Part shown: positions 46,015-64,000 of the stretch, piece after piece | Numbering within the stretch: position 1 is the first letter of the stretch | How the letters are laid out: the number at the start of each line of letters is the position of its first letter | Origin: Trichoplax adhaerens | Taxonomy: Eukaryota > Placozoa > Uniplacotomia > Trichoplacea > Trichoplacidae | Length of the DNA stretch: 64,000 nt | Direction of reading: 5' to 3' | NCBI RefSeq assembly: GCF_000150275.1 | Contig: NW_002060948.1 | Coordinates: forward strand, 3,052,512-3,116,511 | Made by a program: the position numbers and the translations under genes | The notes under the pieces: generated by a model | Told to the model about the DNA's origin: nothing | What the model saw: only the letters and a program-made list of their open reading frames with translations | Database searches by the model: none

Positions 46015-47430
46015 TCAGTACTGTACCGTGTACAGTCGAACGATACTACAGTAGATCTCCTTTTCGTAGTCCCTGGTAGTGCGTATGCAGAGGCCTACTA
46101 CTGTACTGTACGTCCAATCGTATAGCAGTTGTGCGATAGATTGAGTCAAAAGAGTACGATGCAGTTGAGAACCGTCCACCGACCTACCTGGTTCGGAACA
46201 TGCGTGCAGGTCCCGTGACTTTCATTTTTTTTACAGTACCTCGGACCACTGTCCTATCCTGTATACTGTAGCTCACCGTACTGTACAGTACTGTACTGTA
46301 CTGTACAGAATGTGCATTCCCCTGTACGTACAGTACAGTACAGTACACAAGCCTTCAAGGTAAAGTACTGTACTGTACTGACACGTGTACAGTACATTAG
46401 CGAGGGTCGTAATCCATTTTTTTTCTTTTATTTACCTCTATGGTCATCAATCGTCATGTACCAGGGACTTCTGACTGGACCGTAGTTGTTATACTGTACA
46501 GTATTTCGCCTTCTCTTCGCATAACGCCTTATCTACAGGAGGATGCAGAAAATCCGAAAATTACAGCATTTCAAGGACAAGGGGACGATCATGATATACA
46601 GTACTGTAGTACAGTACTGTACAGTGTACAGTACATGTCACACTCATACTGTACAGTGTACAGTACACATCTTCTTGGTCGTTGACGCATCGTTGACTGC
46701 GTTCGTTGACCAAAGAGCAATGATTCCGTTTAGTGCACATGTGCAGTTAAAGCAACTCTACCAACAAGGGCCAGTCATCAACATGACTTGCAAAAATTTT
46801 CTACCACTCCTCATCCACAGTAGTAACGGTACTGATTTCCATCGAGATATTTTTGACAGTACAGTACTGTATACTGAAGTCAGTGTACTGTACACTGTAA
46901 AGTATACACGTATCGTACTGTACACTGAGTGTACAGTACTGTACTGTACCATCACAAACACGTGAGATGGCCAACGGTACTGTACACTGTACAGTAGTGC
47001 TGTAGACGTCGAGCGATTGGACGTCCAACTGTATGTATAGAATTTAAGGCAAATTTTGCAACTTTACTACAATTTATTTTGCCTAATAGCACTCTAAAGA
47101 GAACTGGCTCGCACCGTACAGTATAGTCTTACAGTATACCGTACTGTACAGTGTACTGTACACTGTGTACTGTACGTTGGTACTGTACAGTACGTTCAAT
47201 GAACGTCCGACGTTCAAATTGGACGTTCGTACGTTCGTTCATTAAAACTGGCTAACGTCCACAGTACTACTGTACAATACCTTGAGGTCTGTACTGCTCG
47301 GAGTACTGTACTGTAAGGTTTCCGCTAAGTACTGTACTGCACAGTACAGTACTGTACTGTACACTGTAAATGAAGCGGATTAAAGAAAGAGTTTATTATA
47401 CTGTACTGTACTGTAGTACAGTACTGTACA
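46015..47430. repeat. GTACTGTAC/GTACAGTAC-rich cluster B (largest)
   Basis: The densest region of TACTG/TACAG steps, with runs such as CTGTACAGTACTGTACTG at about 46280-46310, then 46600-46670, 46860-46940, 47130-47190 and 47330-47430. Runs are separated by unique DNA of 50-150 bases. Because the steps are self-complementary, long stem-loops can form in many registers. Frames on both strands at 46440-47028, including a 140-codon plus frame, are translations of the repeat (YCTVYST-like peptides) and not genes. Confidence 0.9.
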
Positions 47431-50400
47431 ATACTTCAAGATTCTTGTTGAATATTAATTTAATTGATTCAGAAAAAGACGGAATTGAGGTTATATCCTT
47501 CGTTATATTCTCACAGGACGCTACTGCTATCGTCTCTACATTACCCGCGAATAGCTCTAGACTATTCTAGTGCCTAAATGTACTCTCTTTGACATGACCA
47601 ATCTTGTAAGAACTTGTACCGCCATCTTACTTTTCATCAACGGGGGCCTTACTAACAAACTAATTTACTACATATTCTCTCAAATCAAAGTTGAAATTCT
47701 CACATCCATACATACGCGTATAGACCATTGACCACCTTAGATAAACGTGACAACTACAGTACTTTAGCCCCTGTCACGGAGTCTATATATAAGCACTATA
47801 TGAAGCAGGCAACTGCAGAGAATCGACAAAAGGAACTTTACAATTACCAATGTTGAAGAAAATTACTTTGCGCGATATCGGATAAGTTAGGGTATTATCT
47901 GAGTTTAGTATGATAGGTAGGTATTACTGTATTTTGGATTGGAATTTGCACGTCGCTATAGTGAGCGCAGCAACCCAAACCGCAAGATATGATTACTGAT
48001 AAATGTACAGCAGCTTACCAATTTTCAATTTGCTATTTTTCATAATATGACGCATTAATAAATAAATGATTTATTAGAACGGTGCATCCATTCCTTATTT
48101 GTATTTACGAGTATCTCAAGAGAAGTGATTCAAGTTAATTACGATTAAAATTGACTACATACTCTGTATCCTGCGGCATATCATTTTTTTACAACAGGGT
48201 ATTCTATTCTCAACTCAAATGACTGACTCAGCTTCATTTATTTATATGTCCCAATTTGAACTATTATGCTTGATAATTAATTGCAACATAGCATCACAAT
48301 ATATGATATAAATGTGCTATACAGTACACACCGTATGCGAATATTTTATTGTTATATAACAATCTGGACAAATAGTTCAGACTGAGATACTGATTTTTAA
48401 GTTATAATACGAGAAGCGCATAACGTACTACTTTTTTAATATGGTAACCCTTCGATGAATTCTTATACAATATCATTATTTGATCTACTTTTAAAATCCG
48501 ATAGTATACAATTTATAATGTGATATTTTATCATGTTAAGGTGATTGATTGATATTATATTAGTCATTGCAACTATTTCGGTATACAGTTATGTGATTGC
48601 CAATATCTTAAAAATAAATAACTAATAACTAAATGTCATTGATCAATCTCTTTTAATTTTCGATATTACTCTATAATAGAAAATATTAATTATTACAGCT
48701 ACAATATTAAAGCATTTCACTACAACTAGAGCCTCTATCCTAATGAAAGATTCGCACATTATACAAATAGGATCAATTAATGACATAAGAATGATTAAAT
48801 TAAACACAAATAAGTTACTGTCTCGATTATCTAAATATTCAGGATAGCACTAGGATAGGTTAACAAATGAAATATAAATGCAGTGCGATGCCCTAAAAAC
48901 ATTCTTCGAGATATACTACCCACGCTTTTGCCGATAAGATAGGAATAAGAAATTTCTACAACGCTAGAATCTACGGAATAATAATCACTAGCTATCTTAG
49001 TTGTAGCTAGATGTAATAAGAAATTGAATATTTAGATGATATTGATGCGGACATACTTATTACGATTGCAAAAATCTGCTATTATATAACTGAATATCTC
49101 TTGCTTACTGTTTGCATGATGTACTTTGCATGTAAATCTTACATCGATTGGATTAAATCAGCAAACAACTATAATTACAGCTGAACTGATACAATATAAA
49201 ATTCATTATGCATTTCCTACTTACTCATTCCGAATAGATAATTTTATAATAATACAGTGAACAATTTAGTTTTTACAAGGGACTTATATAATCCGTTATT
49301 AGAATTAGAAACAATAAAAACACATTCTAAAATTCAGCATTGCATCAATAATATTTATACGGGAAAGTTCATTCGGAATCATAGAATGCGATATTAAATA
49401 TTAATTTATACTTTTTTATACCTATGAAGTCGCCAAAAGATGTAAATATTATATTAGCACGCCGTATTGTTTGCACCAATTTAGAAATAAATACGCTGTT
49501 TTCGCTTCAAAATATCTGAACTTATTTATTATTAATACCTGTCTTGAAATAAAAATTGAGTGACTAAGACGTCATAAATAATGACTCTATGTGAATGATA
49601 GATCTACGTTAAAAGTCATCATTATCAATACTAACGCGCTATATGAAATTAACATTTTGATTAATATCCTATATATTAAATTACTTACACTTTTATTATT
49701 ATTAAGAGTATTATCTGCAGTATTGTGATATATACCAATCACGAGATTCCAAATTTTAGAAAAATAAGGGCTTTATTGAATCTTATACAAAGATTAACTA
49801 TACACAGCTCTACTCTAGCCGAATACTACTACTAAAGACTTCTATAACGAACTAACTGAATAATCTAAAGTTGCATGCTTTTATACTTTTCGTATTATTC
49901 GCAGCTACAATCCGCATGGCAACCTTTTACCTTATACTAGTGCAAACTCCCGTCGCTTTGCTGACGGTTTACGATAATGTGCTCATTTAACAGATAGTAT
50001 TATCATTTGTCGTAGATCTGTCATAGACATTATTCACACCAGCCAAAGTACAATGAATTAACCATATCCTAATATATGATTTACAGTTCTATTTTTACCT
50101 ATAGCCTTATTAGTAACTCAACACCTTACTGTATATAGTCATCTGTACTCTAGCATAGAGTCTATACAACTACAGTCTATAGTTATAGCTACCAAATATC
50201 TCTTAGGATAAATATCTACCGTACATTATACTAAACATGGCTAATAGTCTACAATCACAATACTAGTTACATTACAAGTATTAAATAAAGAAAGTTGTAA
50301 TTTAGACTCTGTGTAGCTTATATAGAATTTCTCTCTACTACTATAACAAGACAGCTTCAGAAATAAACCATAAAATATTTGTATTTACTAGAAAGAGACT

Positions 50401-53400
50401 TTGTGAAATGATTATTAGTCACTTCCTATCTGTATTTTAGACTTTACTGTAAAGGTAGCTTTTTTCTAATCTAATATATAATTTACAAAGTAAAACATAT
50501 CGAATTCGATATGATATTATCAGATACACTTTGCTCATATATTGGTATAGTATTATGCCGCCATAAACTATATTGTAAACGTCACCATTCCCCATATAAC
50601 AAGCAAAAAGTGTATGAATGGATATTCACACATGATAAAAATAAATAACTTAATACCATACTTATCTAATCTAAACCCGTCATTTTTAAAAATCAAACTG
50701 TCTAGCTCTATTTCTATGCCGAACCATGGTATGCTTTTACACGTAAACACGTTAGCAAGTATAATATATCGGGCAAAGTATTTAAAAAGGGATCTGATTT
50801 TAATTTCGAAGTAAATTTGATATGCATGCCTTCAACTTAAGAGCTGTTCCATCTATCATTCAGAAGAGCACTCTAAGTTATTCTCTTCTTAGAATTAATC
50901 AAATTTCTCTCACTAATTAATATATCCTCAACATCCGATGAAACATTTCGAGCTACTAAATAATCCAAGACTGCAGAAATCAAGATGCCCATTAAAACCA
51001 TTGCTATTTTTATTTTATAAGTCTATATTGCTTGTATCATGCCATTAATGTCATTAATATCTTGATTTATGAGTATCTATGGTATATTGCTAGATAATGC
51101 GAATTTCTAGATGAACCTAGTAATTTGTGACAGTTACAATTCAAATTGTTAGAAACTTATGCAATTGATTATTGATAAACATCCAACCTTGTCATTTTCT
51201 TTTTATATTCAACTTTCCATGTAGCCGTAATATTCTACTATGAAACCAAGAAATGAATGATGGCTATAGGTTATTATAAAACGATACTATAAATAAATAA
51301 ATTTAGCCTAGATCACAAAAAACACAATTAATTTAAAATTATTTATAGCAGCTACAGTATATTGCTACTATTGCAATTATGAAGAGCTGCAGATAACCGG
51401 AATGATAGTTGTTGCATAATGGCAGCATCTATCAAATCATTTTAACTTAGTAGACTAGATTGTAGGGTGTACGCAATAAATTATACTGTATAATCTTACC
51501 CTCCTTGCTGTATCTACGCGTACAACATTTATTATTTAATTTTACATTACTCACAGGAAAGAAGTCATTGATTATACAAATAGCATGAACATCATTTATG
51601 TTGCCTAAGCATATGTTAAGGATACCAGTATTTCCCATAATCGCTAAATTTAATTCGTAAGCAGATCATTGAAAGAGTTATAAGCTTTAACTGCTTCATT
51701 AGATTATAATCAAAAGTCTGTTCTAGTAAGGCAATTTTCAATTCTACAAAATGTTATCAACTACTAACATAGGATAAATTTCCTTTATTCTAATGAACCA
51801 TTCATGGTAAGTCCAAGTAAAATAACAATAATATGAATCAGATTAAAAATGTCATCATAGCAATATCTAGTCGCCTTATGTAATCTATCGATCTTAAATA
51901 TAGATAGTGCAGTAAATTATCATAAAAGTATGATAAGGATTTCAGTTTCTCAAGCTGGTTCTTCTATCAGGATATTTGTATAATCTTAGAATTAATTATG
52001 CATGTATATATATAGTATTATTGATAATACAGTCTCTATGAAATATTTTATGAACAACAATAATTCATGCGAAACTATAATCGTTTATTAATATGAGCCT
52101 AGCTGCAGGGAAATTGTAAGACCTTCTGCCAACTAATGATACACGCATAATGTATAAATGTCTAAGGCCTTATTCTAAGATATGAAATGATAGAAGTCAC
52201 ATCGAGGGTAATTGTTTTTTTTGGAGTGACTCAAATAAAGCTTCTCTTTGATTTGGACGGACGGACAGTATAATGGAAAAAAATATACAAATTTTTTACC
52301 ATATTTGAGAAGATAAACTGTCAGATTTGGCTGAAATTTTATGTACACTTATATAAGTTCTACCTTACAGTATACTGCAGTATCAAGGAAAATTGAGTCG
52401 GAAAGTTAGTTTTAAAAGCTTCACATAAAATAACTATCCTAGTAATATCGCATATACTGACTACCTTTTCTATGCTATAAAGACATAATCAAACCAATTA
52501 AGTTTATTACTTATCTCAAGTTGTACGAGTATACCTCAACTGCTAGCTTTTGATAATAAACACTAAACTCTGATCGATTTCAAGCACAGTAACGTATCGA
52601 GCCATGCATATACATCTCACATTACCACTGAACAGTGTGTGATCCATTAACGAGTAACAATCAATTTCGCTTAGCGATAACCTGTTCGACCAATCTAGCC
52701 CTCCTCTAATGCGTGTACAACTGGCCAATTTGTGATAGTAAGCAGAGAATTAGCATTCACTGGCTAGTGTGATTGTAGTACTAGCAGTTTAGACTTAAAA
52801 ATCGAATGATCCAGGTGAGAAATGAAATTGTAAAATCTACAAGAGTACTAGCTAGGACACACTGCAAGTCTATGTTCATAAATGTTATCAAGTATAGAAT
52901 ATACTCGTAGTATCCTAAAAACTATTCTGAATCATTTATCAGCTAGCTTCATTGAGCTTAATCATCGATAAAATAATCAACACGGAGAAGTCAGGAGACA
53001 AAGTTGATCTTTTTACTTACACGAACTGGGACAGGCATCAACACAGATTAACTTTACAATTTAATAACTTACCACAGTTAAAACGTTAAAATCAATTATT
53101 GCAAGTCAATGATATTATAATTCGCAGCGGTCAACTAAAAAAAAATGCAGTACTGCACTTGCTATTATAGTAATACATCAGTAAAGTAGATTCAGTTAAA
53201 TTTTTTGATCACAGTGATATCATAAATATACCGTATCTACAGATATAGATATAAGTACGGTATCAACATATCCTGCATATATAAATCTCATTATGTATAT
53301 ATAGGCGTTTCCTGGTCAATAGCCGCTCACGCTGAAGAGTTAAATTATCATCTGCGAATTGGGACAAGTGAAACATTCTAATGTGATAAAGTTATAGATT

Positions 53401-53949
53401 CATACTACAGAGTGACAAGCAAAGAAAGCATTAAGACACTAGAATGTGACTTAATCAATATTAACTATCAATCCTACTAAATATACGACAATAATATTAA
53501 CGTGAATAGCCATTATAATTAATAATGTATTATACGTGTATTTTAACCTGGTTGTCGTTTTAACTCAATCGAAAATCAAAGTTGGAAATATCGACCGACA
53601 GAGTAGTCTCTAGATAAAAGCTTATAATATTAGGAGCAGCCAAAATCAGAGAATCAGTGTAATCGTTGTAACATCAGAAAAAGGCTGTCGGTGTAAATTA
53701 CTATATAACACAATAATATCAACTTACACTGTTCCCATTATCGTTATAAGTCATATAATCGAGCTAACATAGCTAAGAGATTTCACAAACTGCATAAAAA
53801 GTAAAACACTAGATATTTCATGAGATGTTTTACACGAGTTTTCTGTATTCTGATGTGTTCTGTTACTCTACCGTTGGGTGTGAACTATCATTTTAGAGTA
53901 GTGATACATTTATTTTATTAATTTTCTTCTTTTCATGTAATAACGTTAT
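47431..53949. other. Long intergenic stretch, nothing recognised
   Basis: About 6.5 kb of AT-rich DNA between cluster B and the 3' end of G-beta. I see no recognisable exon, tRNA or rRNA. Two TACGCGTA palindromes (47713-47720 and 51515-51522) and trinucleotide/dinucleotide low-complexity bits occur. Open frames of 60-66 codons at 50568-50814, 51447-51638 and 52543-52728 have no family features. An AATAAA on the minus strand at 53909-53914 probably serves the G-beta transcript. Confidence 0.45.
53909..53914 (-). promoter_or_regulatory. Polyadenylation signal of the G-beta gene
   Basis: AATAAA on the minus strand, about 36 bases past the G-beta stop codon at 53950. Position and orientation fit a poly(A) signal. 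Confidence 0.55.
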
Positions 53950-58383
<4,434 letters not shown>

Positions 58384-59105
58384 GGTGGTCAACAATTTCG
58401 TCCAAGATATCGCTGTAAATAACGCCAGTTAAGAATAAATTAAAAAAAAAGTGCCAAGATATTATCGAAATTCTGTTTGTTTCATAAAGTCTGTGAATGC
58501 TTGGTATCACATGAGAAAACATTGCCTACCACTAAAAGGCCCCAAAAAAGATAACGTACAGTATAGGACTCACGATTCTAGTATGATACGTGTGTATTGA
58601 ATATGATATTGGTATGTTGAAAAAGTTGAAAAGTGTTCTGAAATACATCAGTAATTTACGATTAAATACAATTTATAATTCTGTTCAACACTGCATCGAC
58701 GATAGACATTATTACAATTGATGATCTACGCTTGCAGAAGTCATTTAAAACATATGCACCAATGTAGTCAAGTTTTTGTAGGATCACTTTCAAACTACTG
58801 GATACGATAGCTTCAATATCAGTAACATTACCCAAGAAATAGAACTAGAGGAAAAAAACAGGGCGCGGTGACAAGGTAAATCGCGATTGAAATAAAAGTT
58901 AAAATCGAATTTCAACTAAGAAATACTGATGTTGTCGTCTATTACAAGTCTTTTAAATTAACTTCAACTATCCTTTGCTTACATATCAATTCTACGTAAA
59001 CCTAGCAAGTCGAGAAGTGTCTTGTAACCACGATAGCGATTCAATTCCTGAAAAAGTGAAAAAGCCGCGACAGGCAAAATTGAAGGTGACAAAAAAGTAA
59101 GGCTA
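58384..59105. promoter_or_regulatory. 5' flank of the G-beta gene
   Basis: Start of the roughly 3-kb spacer between divergently transcribed G-beta (minus) and MLF (plus). It should contain the G-beta leader and promoter. No core motif is clear, and a leader intron is possible. Confidence 0.35.
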
Positions 59106-59970
59106 CAAATACTGCACAGTACATTAATCCAGTCACAGTGGCATCCTTACACAGTCCGTACAGTACAGTACTGTGCAGCACATACTGTACACTGTGGACT
59201 GTACACTGTACAGGAGGTCTTTTATTGGTGTACTGTATGGTACAGTAGTGTAGCTTTTGTACAATGTACTTGTACAGTAAGTGTCCTTATCAATCATCCA
59301 GTATGATTGCGTCAGTGTGCTTACGTGCATTATTAATTAATTAATTAATTATTATACAGTACAGTACAGTACGGTTGATACGTACTGTACTGTACTGTAC
59401 GCGCCATCTACTGTACTGTACTGTTGCGGCCTAAACTGGCGACAGGCCCTATAAAACTCTACCGTACAGTATGTACTGTACTGTATGTACTGTACAGTAC
59501 TGTACTCTACAGTGTACAGTACTGTGCTGTCATTTTATTCGATTTCTTTTTGTTGCACTGAGTGTACAATGCGACATGCGCAGTACAGTACAGATGGAGT
59601 CTACTGCTTTAGTACTGTACTTGTGATGGACTGTATCATCTTTTACCAGTCTTCAACAGTTCTTAACCTTATTAAATGAAGTTATACAGTACAGTACAGT
59701 ACTGTACAGTATAATAACATTTAGTTGGAGTGGCTTATTAGACAGCACTACTGTACAGTACAGTGTACAGTACAACGTACTGTAACTGGACGAGTTCGAT
59801 GGACCAGACTGTACTGTACTGTACCATTCTGTGCAACTGTAAAATCAAAAATTCAACACTTCAGTATAGTGTACTATACTGTACAGTACAGTATGAAAAT
59901 CGAAATTTCGATTCAAGTGCTAATTTTTATTTGATTGATTGATTCTATTCTTGTACTGTACTGTACATTA
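59106..59970. repeat. GTACTGTAC/GTACAGTAC-rich cluster C
   Basis: Runs of TACTG/TACAG steps at about 59160-59220, 59355-59425, 59465-59530, 59685-59715, 59750-59775 and 59870-59895, plus a (TTAA)n stretch at about 59331-59350. Frames at 59133-59330, 59485-59679 and 59725-59934 are repeat translations. Confidence 0.88.
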
Positions 59971-61454
59971 GTTATCGTCTATTTCCATTTGATAGATTTG
60001 CGAAAGTGATATAGATACGTCCATTTGAGACTGGAGAGTTTAATCGATAGTATTGGGTAATGATATTAATGTTTTTTCTGCTGGTTCCCATCGACATATC
60101 ATTTCCGTAACGCTTGAAGAGTCAAAAATTACGCCCAAGGAAGACGTCCACAGTCCAGACTACAGATTCTCCTTTCTTTCATTTCTTTTCAAAGTGACTG
60201 CTCTACAGTACTGCGAGTATTCCACATTCAATTGGATTGGGTAATTTTCACCAAAAACTACTGTACAGCTTTGAAACGAGACTTTACTCTACTGTACTTC
60301 TTCTAAGTCAACAATTACAGACGTACAGACTACAACAATGCTGTCAGTCAGCCATCGAATAGAATTATTATTATTATTGTCATGATTATTGCATGATTAA
60401 TACTATTATGACATGCCTCGATTTGTATTCACTTTAAACTTGGAGTTCAATCTTATTTCAATGGATAAAATATTGCGCATAAAGACCCCTAGCCATGGAC
60501 TACATTATAAAATAGTCCATATTCCGCAACTTTCAGCAGCACACGCTCAAGTGTTTCATTTTAGTATTGACTACTCTACCTATCCCCTTCAGCGGCAGCT
60601 TACAAGCAATCGATAAAATAACGTGTCGCAAAAGAAAAAAGACCATTTACTCTATTGGCGGCAACAATTGAACTCGACCAATATTCAACCGAAGTTAAAT
60701 GATAATCTAGTACTGTACAGTAGGTTACGTTGATCATGTCAATCGGAGTGGGGTTTACACAACACTACTGCCAACACACATGGACATTGTACAGTATGTA
60801 GGTATAGAGTACAATATCAGATTGGCTAGTGCTTACCATTGCCATTGACCGCAATGTAGTAGTAGAAACTATCTGTTCAAACTGCATCCAGGAGAAACTA
60901 TCACTTCAAACTGCATCCAGGAGAAAAACTATCACTTCAAACTGCATACAGTATTTCTATGGTTACCAACTTTGATGACTCACTATAGCATAATCTAATC
61001 TACAATCCCCAAATAAATAAAATATGTTGAGCATTGTACAATACTGTATATGTTATGTTCTTAGTATACTGTACAGTATGGCCATGGAGTATATCTACTC
61101 TACTCTCATATCGTTACAGACTGGCACTTATTGAATTCAAATAAATAAATAAAAATAGGTCTACAAAAGATCGGCCCTCCCCAACAGTCCCAAGATCCTT
61201 TCGTCATCATTGTACGCGCAGAAACTTTGCGAACAATAACATGAGGTAAAAAGGGAAGGGAAAAATCTCCCTCCAACTACTGTACAATACATACAGTACA
61301 GTATTTGCTAATAGTGTATTGCAGTGTAATCTTGGTCGGAAATCAGCTGTCTTTACAGCCAGCACATTTCCGAAATCAGCCTGATCCATCTCTCAGGGTT
61401 GGGGCTACCGTTGACTTGTTTTTATCGAATAATCCTGCCCAAGGTGTTGTGAAA
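59971..61454. other. 5' flank of the MLF gene
   Basis: Intergenic DNA upstream of MLF with scattered CTGTAC motifs. Contains the short tandem repeat at 60866-60952 and an (AAAT)n run near 61139-61155. Frames of 60-73 codons on both strands have no family features. Confidence 0.45.
60866..60952. repeat. Three-copy short tandem repeat, about 31-33 bp
   Basis: The unit ACTATCACTTCAAACTGCAT plus a CCAGGAGAAA segment occurs three times, the first with ATCTGTTC in place of ATCACTTC and the last ending in ACAGTATTT. Copies differ by a few bases only. Confidence 0.92.
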
Positions 61455-63624
61455 ATGGCGTTAAGAAATCAATTTGACGATCCGTTCAATGATCCTTTCT
61501 TTCAGTTAGTTTTTATCACTATTTGAAGCCATAATGATGATGAAAAGAGTCGATCTAGAAGATACCATTCTTTTTCTATTATACCATTTTAGAGATAATA
61601 TGTCGGCAAGAGTTAACCACTTTAACCCTTTCGCCCAAGATCCGTTTTTCAATCATTCGAGAAGTGCGATCGCCATGAGCAATCCCATGATGATGATGGT
61701 AAGACTACTAAAGAAGTCATTCTTTGAATGTCGATTGTTGAGTATCGGGGATATTGGACTCTTGAGTCTGGTAGGAAGAGCAGAGTCCCCGAAACAGGTT
61801 ACTGATTTTGTTATTGCAAGAATTTTTTTTTCCATTTTCACTATCTCACTTGGGAGAATGTATACGGTAGGCAAGGGTTAAGTAATTTCTTGATGCGCCA
61901 TATACGAATCAATTCCTAGATCGATATCAATATTATTATCAACGTGTTATGTAAGCAATGGATGCAACAGACTAACGTTAATGCAGGGGTCTACACTATC
62001 AATACTTCATCGTGTTTACGTTAGCTATCTCAAAAATTGCTCATGGGGTAGATTTGAATTGAACGTAACCATTTAATTTAATTTATGCTAGCTTCGGACC
62101 TACAATACATAATATTAGTGCGGTGCTGTCGATTTTATCATACTGTACAAGTCATAAAGTGTTTCTTGACAGTCAACACATTGCAAGCCTACTAATCTAC
62201 TCTACACAGTACAACTCAATGTAAAAACCCTTTTCCATTAATACTAAATAAGGCAACCCAAAACGAATACATGGACTTGCAATAGATTGACTAATTCTTT
62301 TCGCCAAAAGATTACGAGATAAATCATAACCAAATCCATAGAGATATATACGTATTTTTACATAGGCACTCTTTAAAAAATTCACGCTGTCGTATTGTAC
62401 TTTCAGCCGAATAACCCTTTCATGGCAATGGAGAATATGATGAATAATATGATGGCTCCTTTTCATAATTCACTACTAGGAATGCATTCGCCAATGAATG
62501 ACTTCGTAAGTTGATAAGTGTAATTGTTAAATTGTCAGGCTTGGAATAGTTCATCCTTTAATTAAGCCTTATAACATTATCACCATTGAATGTAATACTA
62601 TAGCTGGGTAGAGTTTCAACTTCAAGCTTTTATCCATTTTATCAATTATAGCGAAATTTAGAAAGAAATGCAAACTGCCACACTTTTTCGTCTTCATCAA
62701 TCATGACTTACTCAAGCAATGGCGGCGATGGTCAACCGCAGATTTATCAAGCCTCTAGTAGTACCCATTCTTTACCTAATGGTGTAAGCATACAATTTAA
62801 TTTAGTAGATGCTGAGCTTACTAGCAATAGTATCATGTACAGTATAGCTGGTGTTCCGCAAGTATACGATCACAGTTGATGTCAATAAAGTAGCTGTAAC
62901 TTTCATAAACTTATCATCCCTGTTATAGATAAAGAAAATTAGAAGAACAGTAAAAGATTCAGCCAGCGGATTACATAAAATGGCAATTGGACATCACATT
63001 GGTAATGGAAAATAAGAGATAAAGTCTAGTCTTATCTATACTATACTGTACTACTACCCTTTTAAGCTTTTGATTATGGCACTCAAAATTACTATTATAT
63101 GCGCACTTCAATACGAATATGTTTTAACCGTAGGCGATAGAAGCCATACCATCGAAGATGCGAGGAATATGAAAACTGGCTCTCATGAACATGTACAGAA
63201 TTTGGTCAATCTTACTGAAGGTAATCAATGTTATAAATTGAAATTATCAAGTAGCTTCATGACTCTCTCATTCCTAATGACTATGATTATAGCTTCAAGT
63301 AATACTGTAAAACATTTGTTATTGCATAATCTAGAGGATGCCGAAACATTTGATAGAGAATGGCAACAGGCTACAAAAGCTGAAGCGCACGCACCCGCAA
63401 TTCGTAATCATAGGCATCAACGGAAAGGTATTCATCGAGGTTTGCCAGGCACTGAGAAAGTAAGACCTAATCGCTTGCATAAGAAAGCGCCCTTAAATGC
63501 TTCCAAAGAGTACGTACCACCAACTCCACCGCGTGGTGGTGGTAGAGAACAGGATAATTTTCATAGCCACAGCTCAAGGCATGTTCGCTTTGACAATAAT
63601 AACACCCATAGCAGACGTTACTAA
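61455..63624 (+). CDS. Mlf: Myeloid leukaemia factor (MLF1/MLF2 family)
   Basis: Seven exons: 61455-61504, 61593-61698, 62407-62505, 62652-62783, 62929-63001, 63134-63220, 63335-63624. Phases fit and give 278 aa, near the 248-268 of human MLF2/MLF1. MLF proteins shuttle between nucleus and cytoplasm and act in transcriptional control and proteostasis, with 14-3-3 and chaperone partners known in animals. The start is MALRNQFDDPFNDPFF; then comes FNPFAQDPFF, a Met/Asn-rich part with PNNPFMAMENMMNNMMAPFH, the SNGGDGQPQIYQASSSTHSL segment, IKKIRRTVKDSASGLHKMAI, and the highly typical DRSHTIEDARNMKTGSHEH core around residues 155-183. The last exon holds ETFDREWQQA and a basic tail with PPTPPRGGG and a His/Ser/Arg-rich end. 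A 184-codon open frame at 63070-63624 merges two exons with intron and is not the protein. Confidence 0.94.
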
Positions 63625-64000
63625 TTACTGCTTTTGCAAATAACACTGCAAAAAATGTATTGTTACTTATAGCATTTATCTGGTTAGCGAGTCTTATCGT
63701 ATGCTAGTTCTGCTTAAAATCTGGATATTGTACAGTTTCTGTAACTGTTTAGATTCGATATGGTAAAAATATTTCGTACTATATTAAAGGATTTATTGCT
63801 CAGATTAACGTACATTATTACAGTTTATTACTTATTGCATCAGAAATGTTTCATGAAATCAAATGTCGATAAAGATCTAAAAATTTTACATGTATACATA
63901 TACTCTTATTGTATCTAATGTATAGTTTTACATGGTGGTTTCTTTCCAATATATTATACAATATATAATATATACGTAAGTTTTTATAGTTTCCACATTA
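63625..64000. other. 3' flank of the MLF gene
   Basis: AT-rich downstream sequence. An ATTAAA at about 63783 could act as a variant poly(A) signal. Nothing else is seen before the window ends. Confidence 0.45.

Noticed and set aside
46440-47028. Frames of 67-140 codons on both strands, rich in Y, C, T, V, S
   Set aside because: They translate the TACTG/TACAG repeat, which is open in several frames on both strands.
63070-63624. 184-codon plus frame
   Set aside because: Merges two MLF exons with the intervening intron. The spliced model keeps the MLF motif continuous and in phase.

Overview
The window looks like nuclear DNA of an early-branching animal, most likely a placozoan (Trichoplax/Hoilungia type). 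It is AT-rich with long gene-poor stretches. Most genes are cut into many short exons with compact GT...AG introns, and the gene set is clearly metazoan (Dishevelled, heterotrimeric G-protein beta, ACAP-type ArfGAP, MLF, SLC35F6, class A GPCR). The species assignment is inference from gene content and style; no species-specific marker was identified.

Layout: 1-5.3 kb has no recognised gene but two degenerate tandem repeats. An intronless class A GPCR lies at 5.29-6.32 kb (+). An ACAP-family ArfGAP runs 18.3 to 10.8 kb (-) in about 29 exons; its first coding exon was not placed. 18.3-24.8 kb holds an imperfect hairpin, a GTACTGTAC-rich cluster and a degenerate tandem array. Dishevelled runs 35.9 to 24.9 kb (-) in 18 exons that join in frame to 840 codons, with a 5.2-kb repeat-bearing first intron. 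35.9-41.1 kb has no recognised gene. An SLC35F6-like transporter runs 45.9 to 41.1 kb (-, 5 exons, 386 aa). 45.9-53.9 kb is mostly empty and starts with a large GTACTGTAC cluster. G-protein beta runs 58.4 to 53.95 kb (-, 9 exons, 341 aa) with a 641-base run of N in its first intron. 58.4-61.4 kb contains another GTACTGTAC cluster. A myeloid leukaemia factor (MLF) gene runs 61.46-63.62 kb (+, 7 exons, 278 aa).

Exon joins were worked out by hand from splice signals, phase and family conservation. For Dishevelled, SLC35F6, G-beta and MLF the exons sum to complete in-frame coding sequences, which strongly supports those models. The genes are independent units, not an operon. Functionally they fall into receptor/G-protein signalling (GPCR, G-beta), Wnt/planar polarity signalling (Dishevelled), Arf/membrane traffic (ACAP), organelle membrane transport (SLC35F6) and a nuclear/cytoplasmic regulator (MLF).

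The most interesting non-genic observations are a 30-bp-arm hairpin at 18.6 kb whose transition mismatches all become G.U pairs only on the minus strand, an apparent excess of the palindrome TACGCGTA in non-coding DNA, dispersed clusters built of TACTG/TACAG steps, and one ACAP intron that seems to need a non-GT donor.
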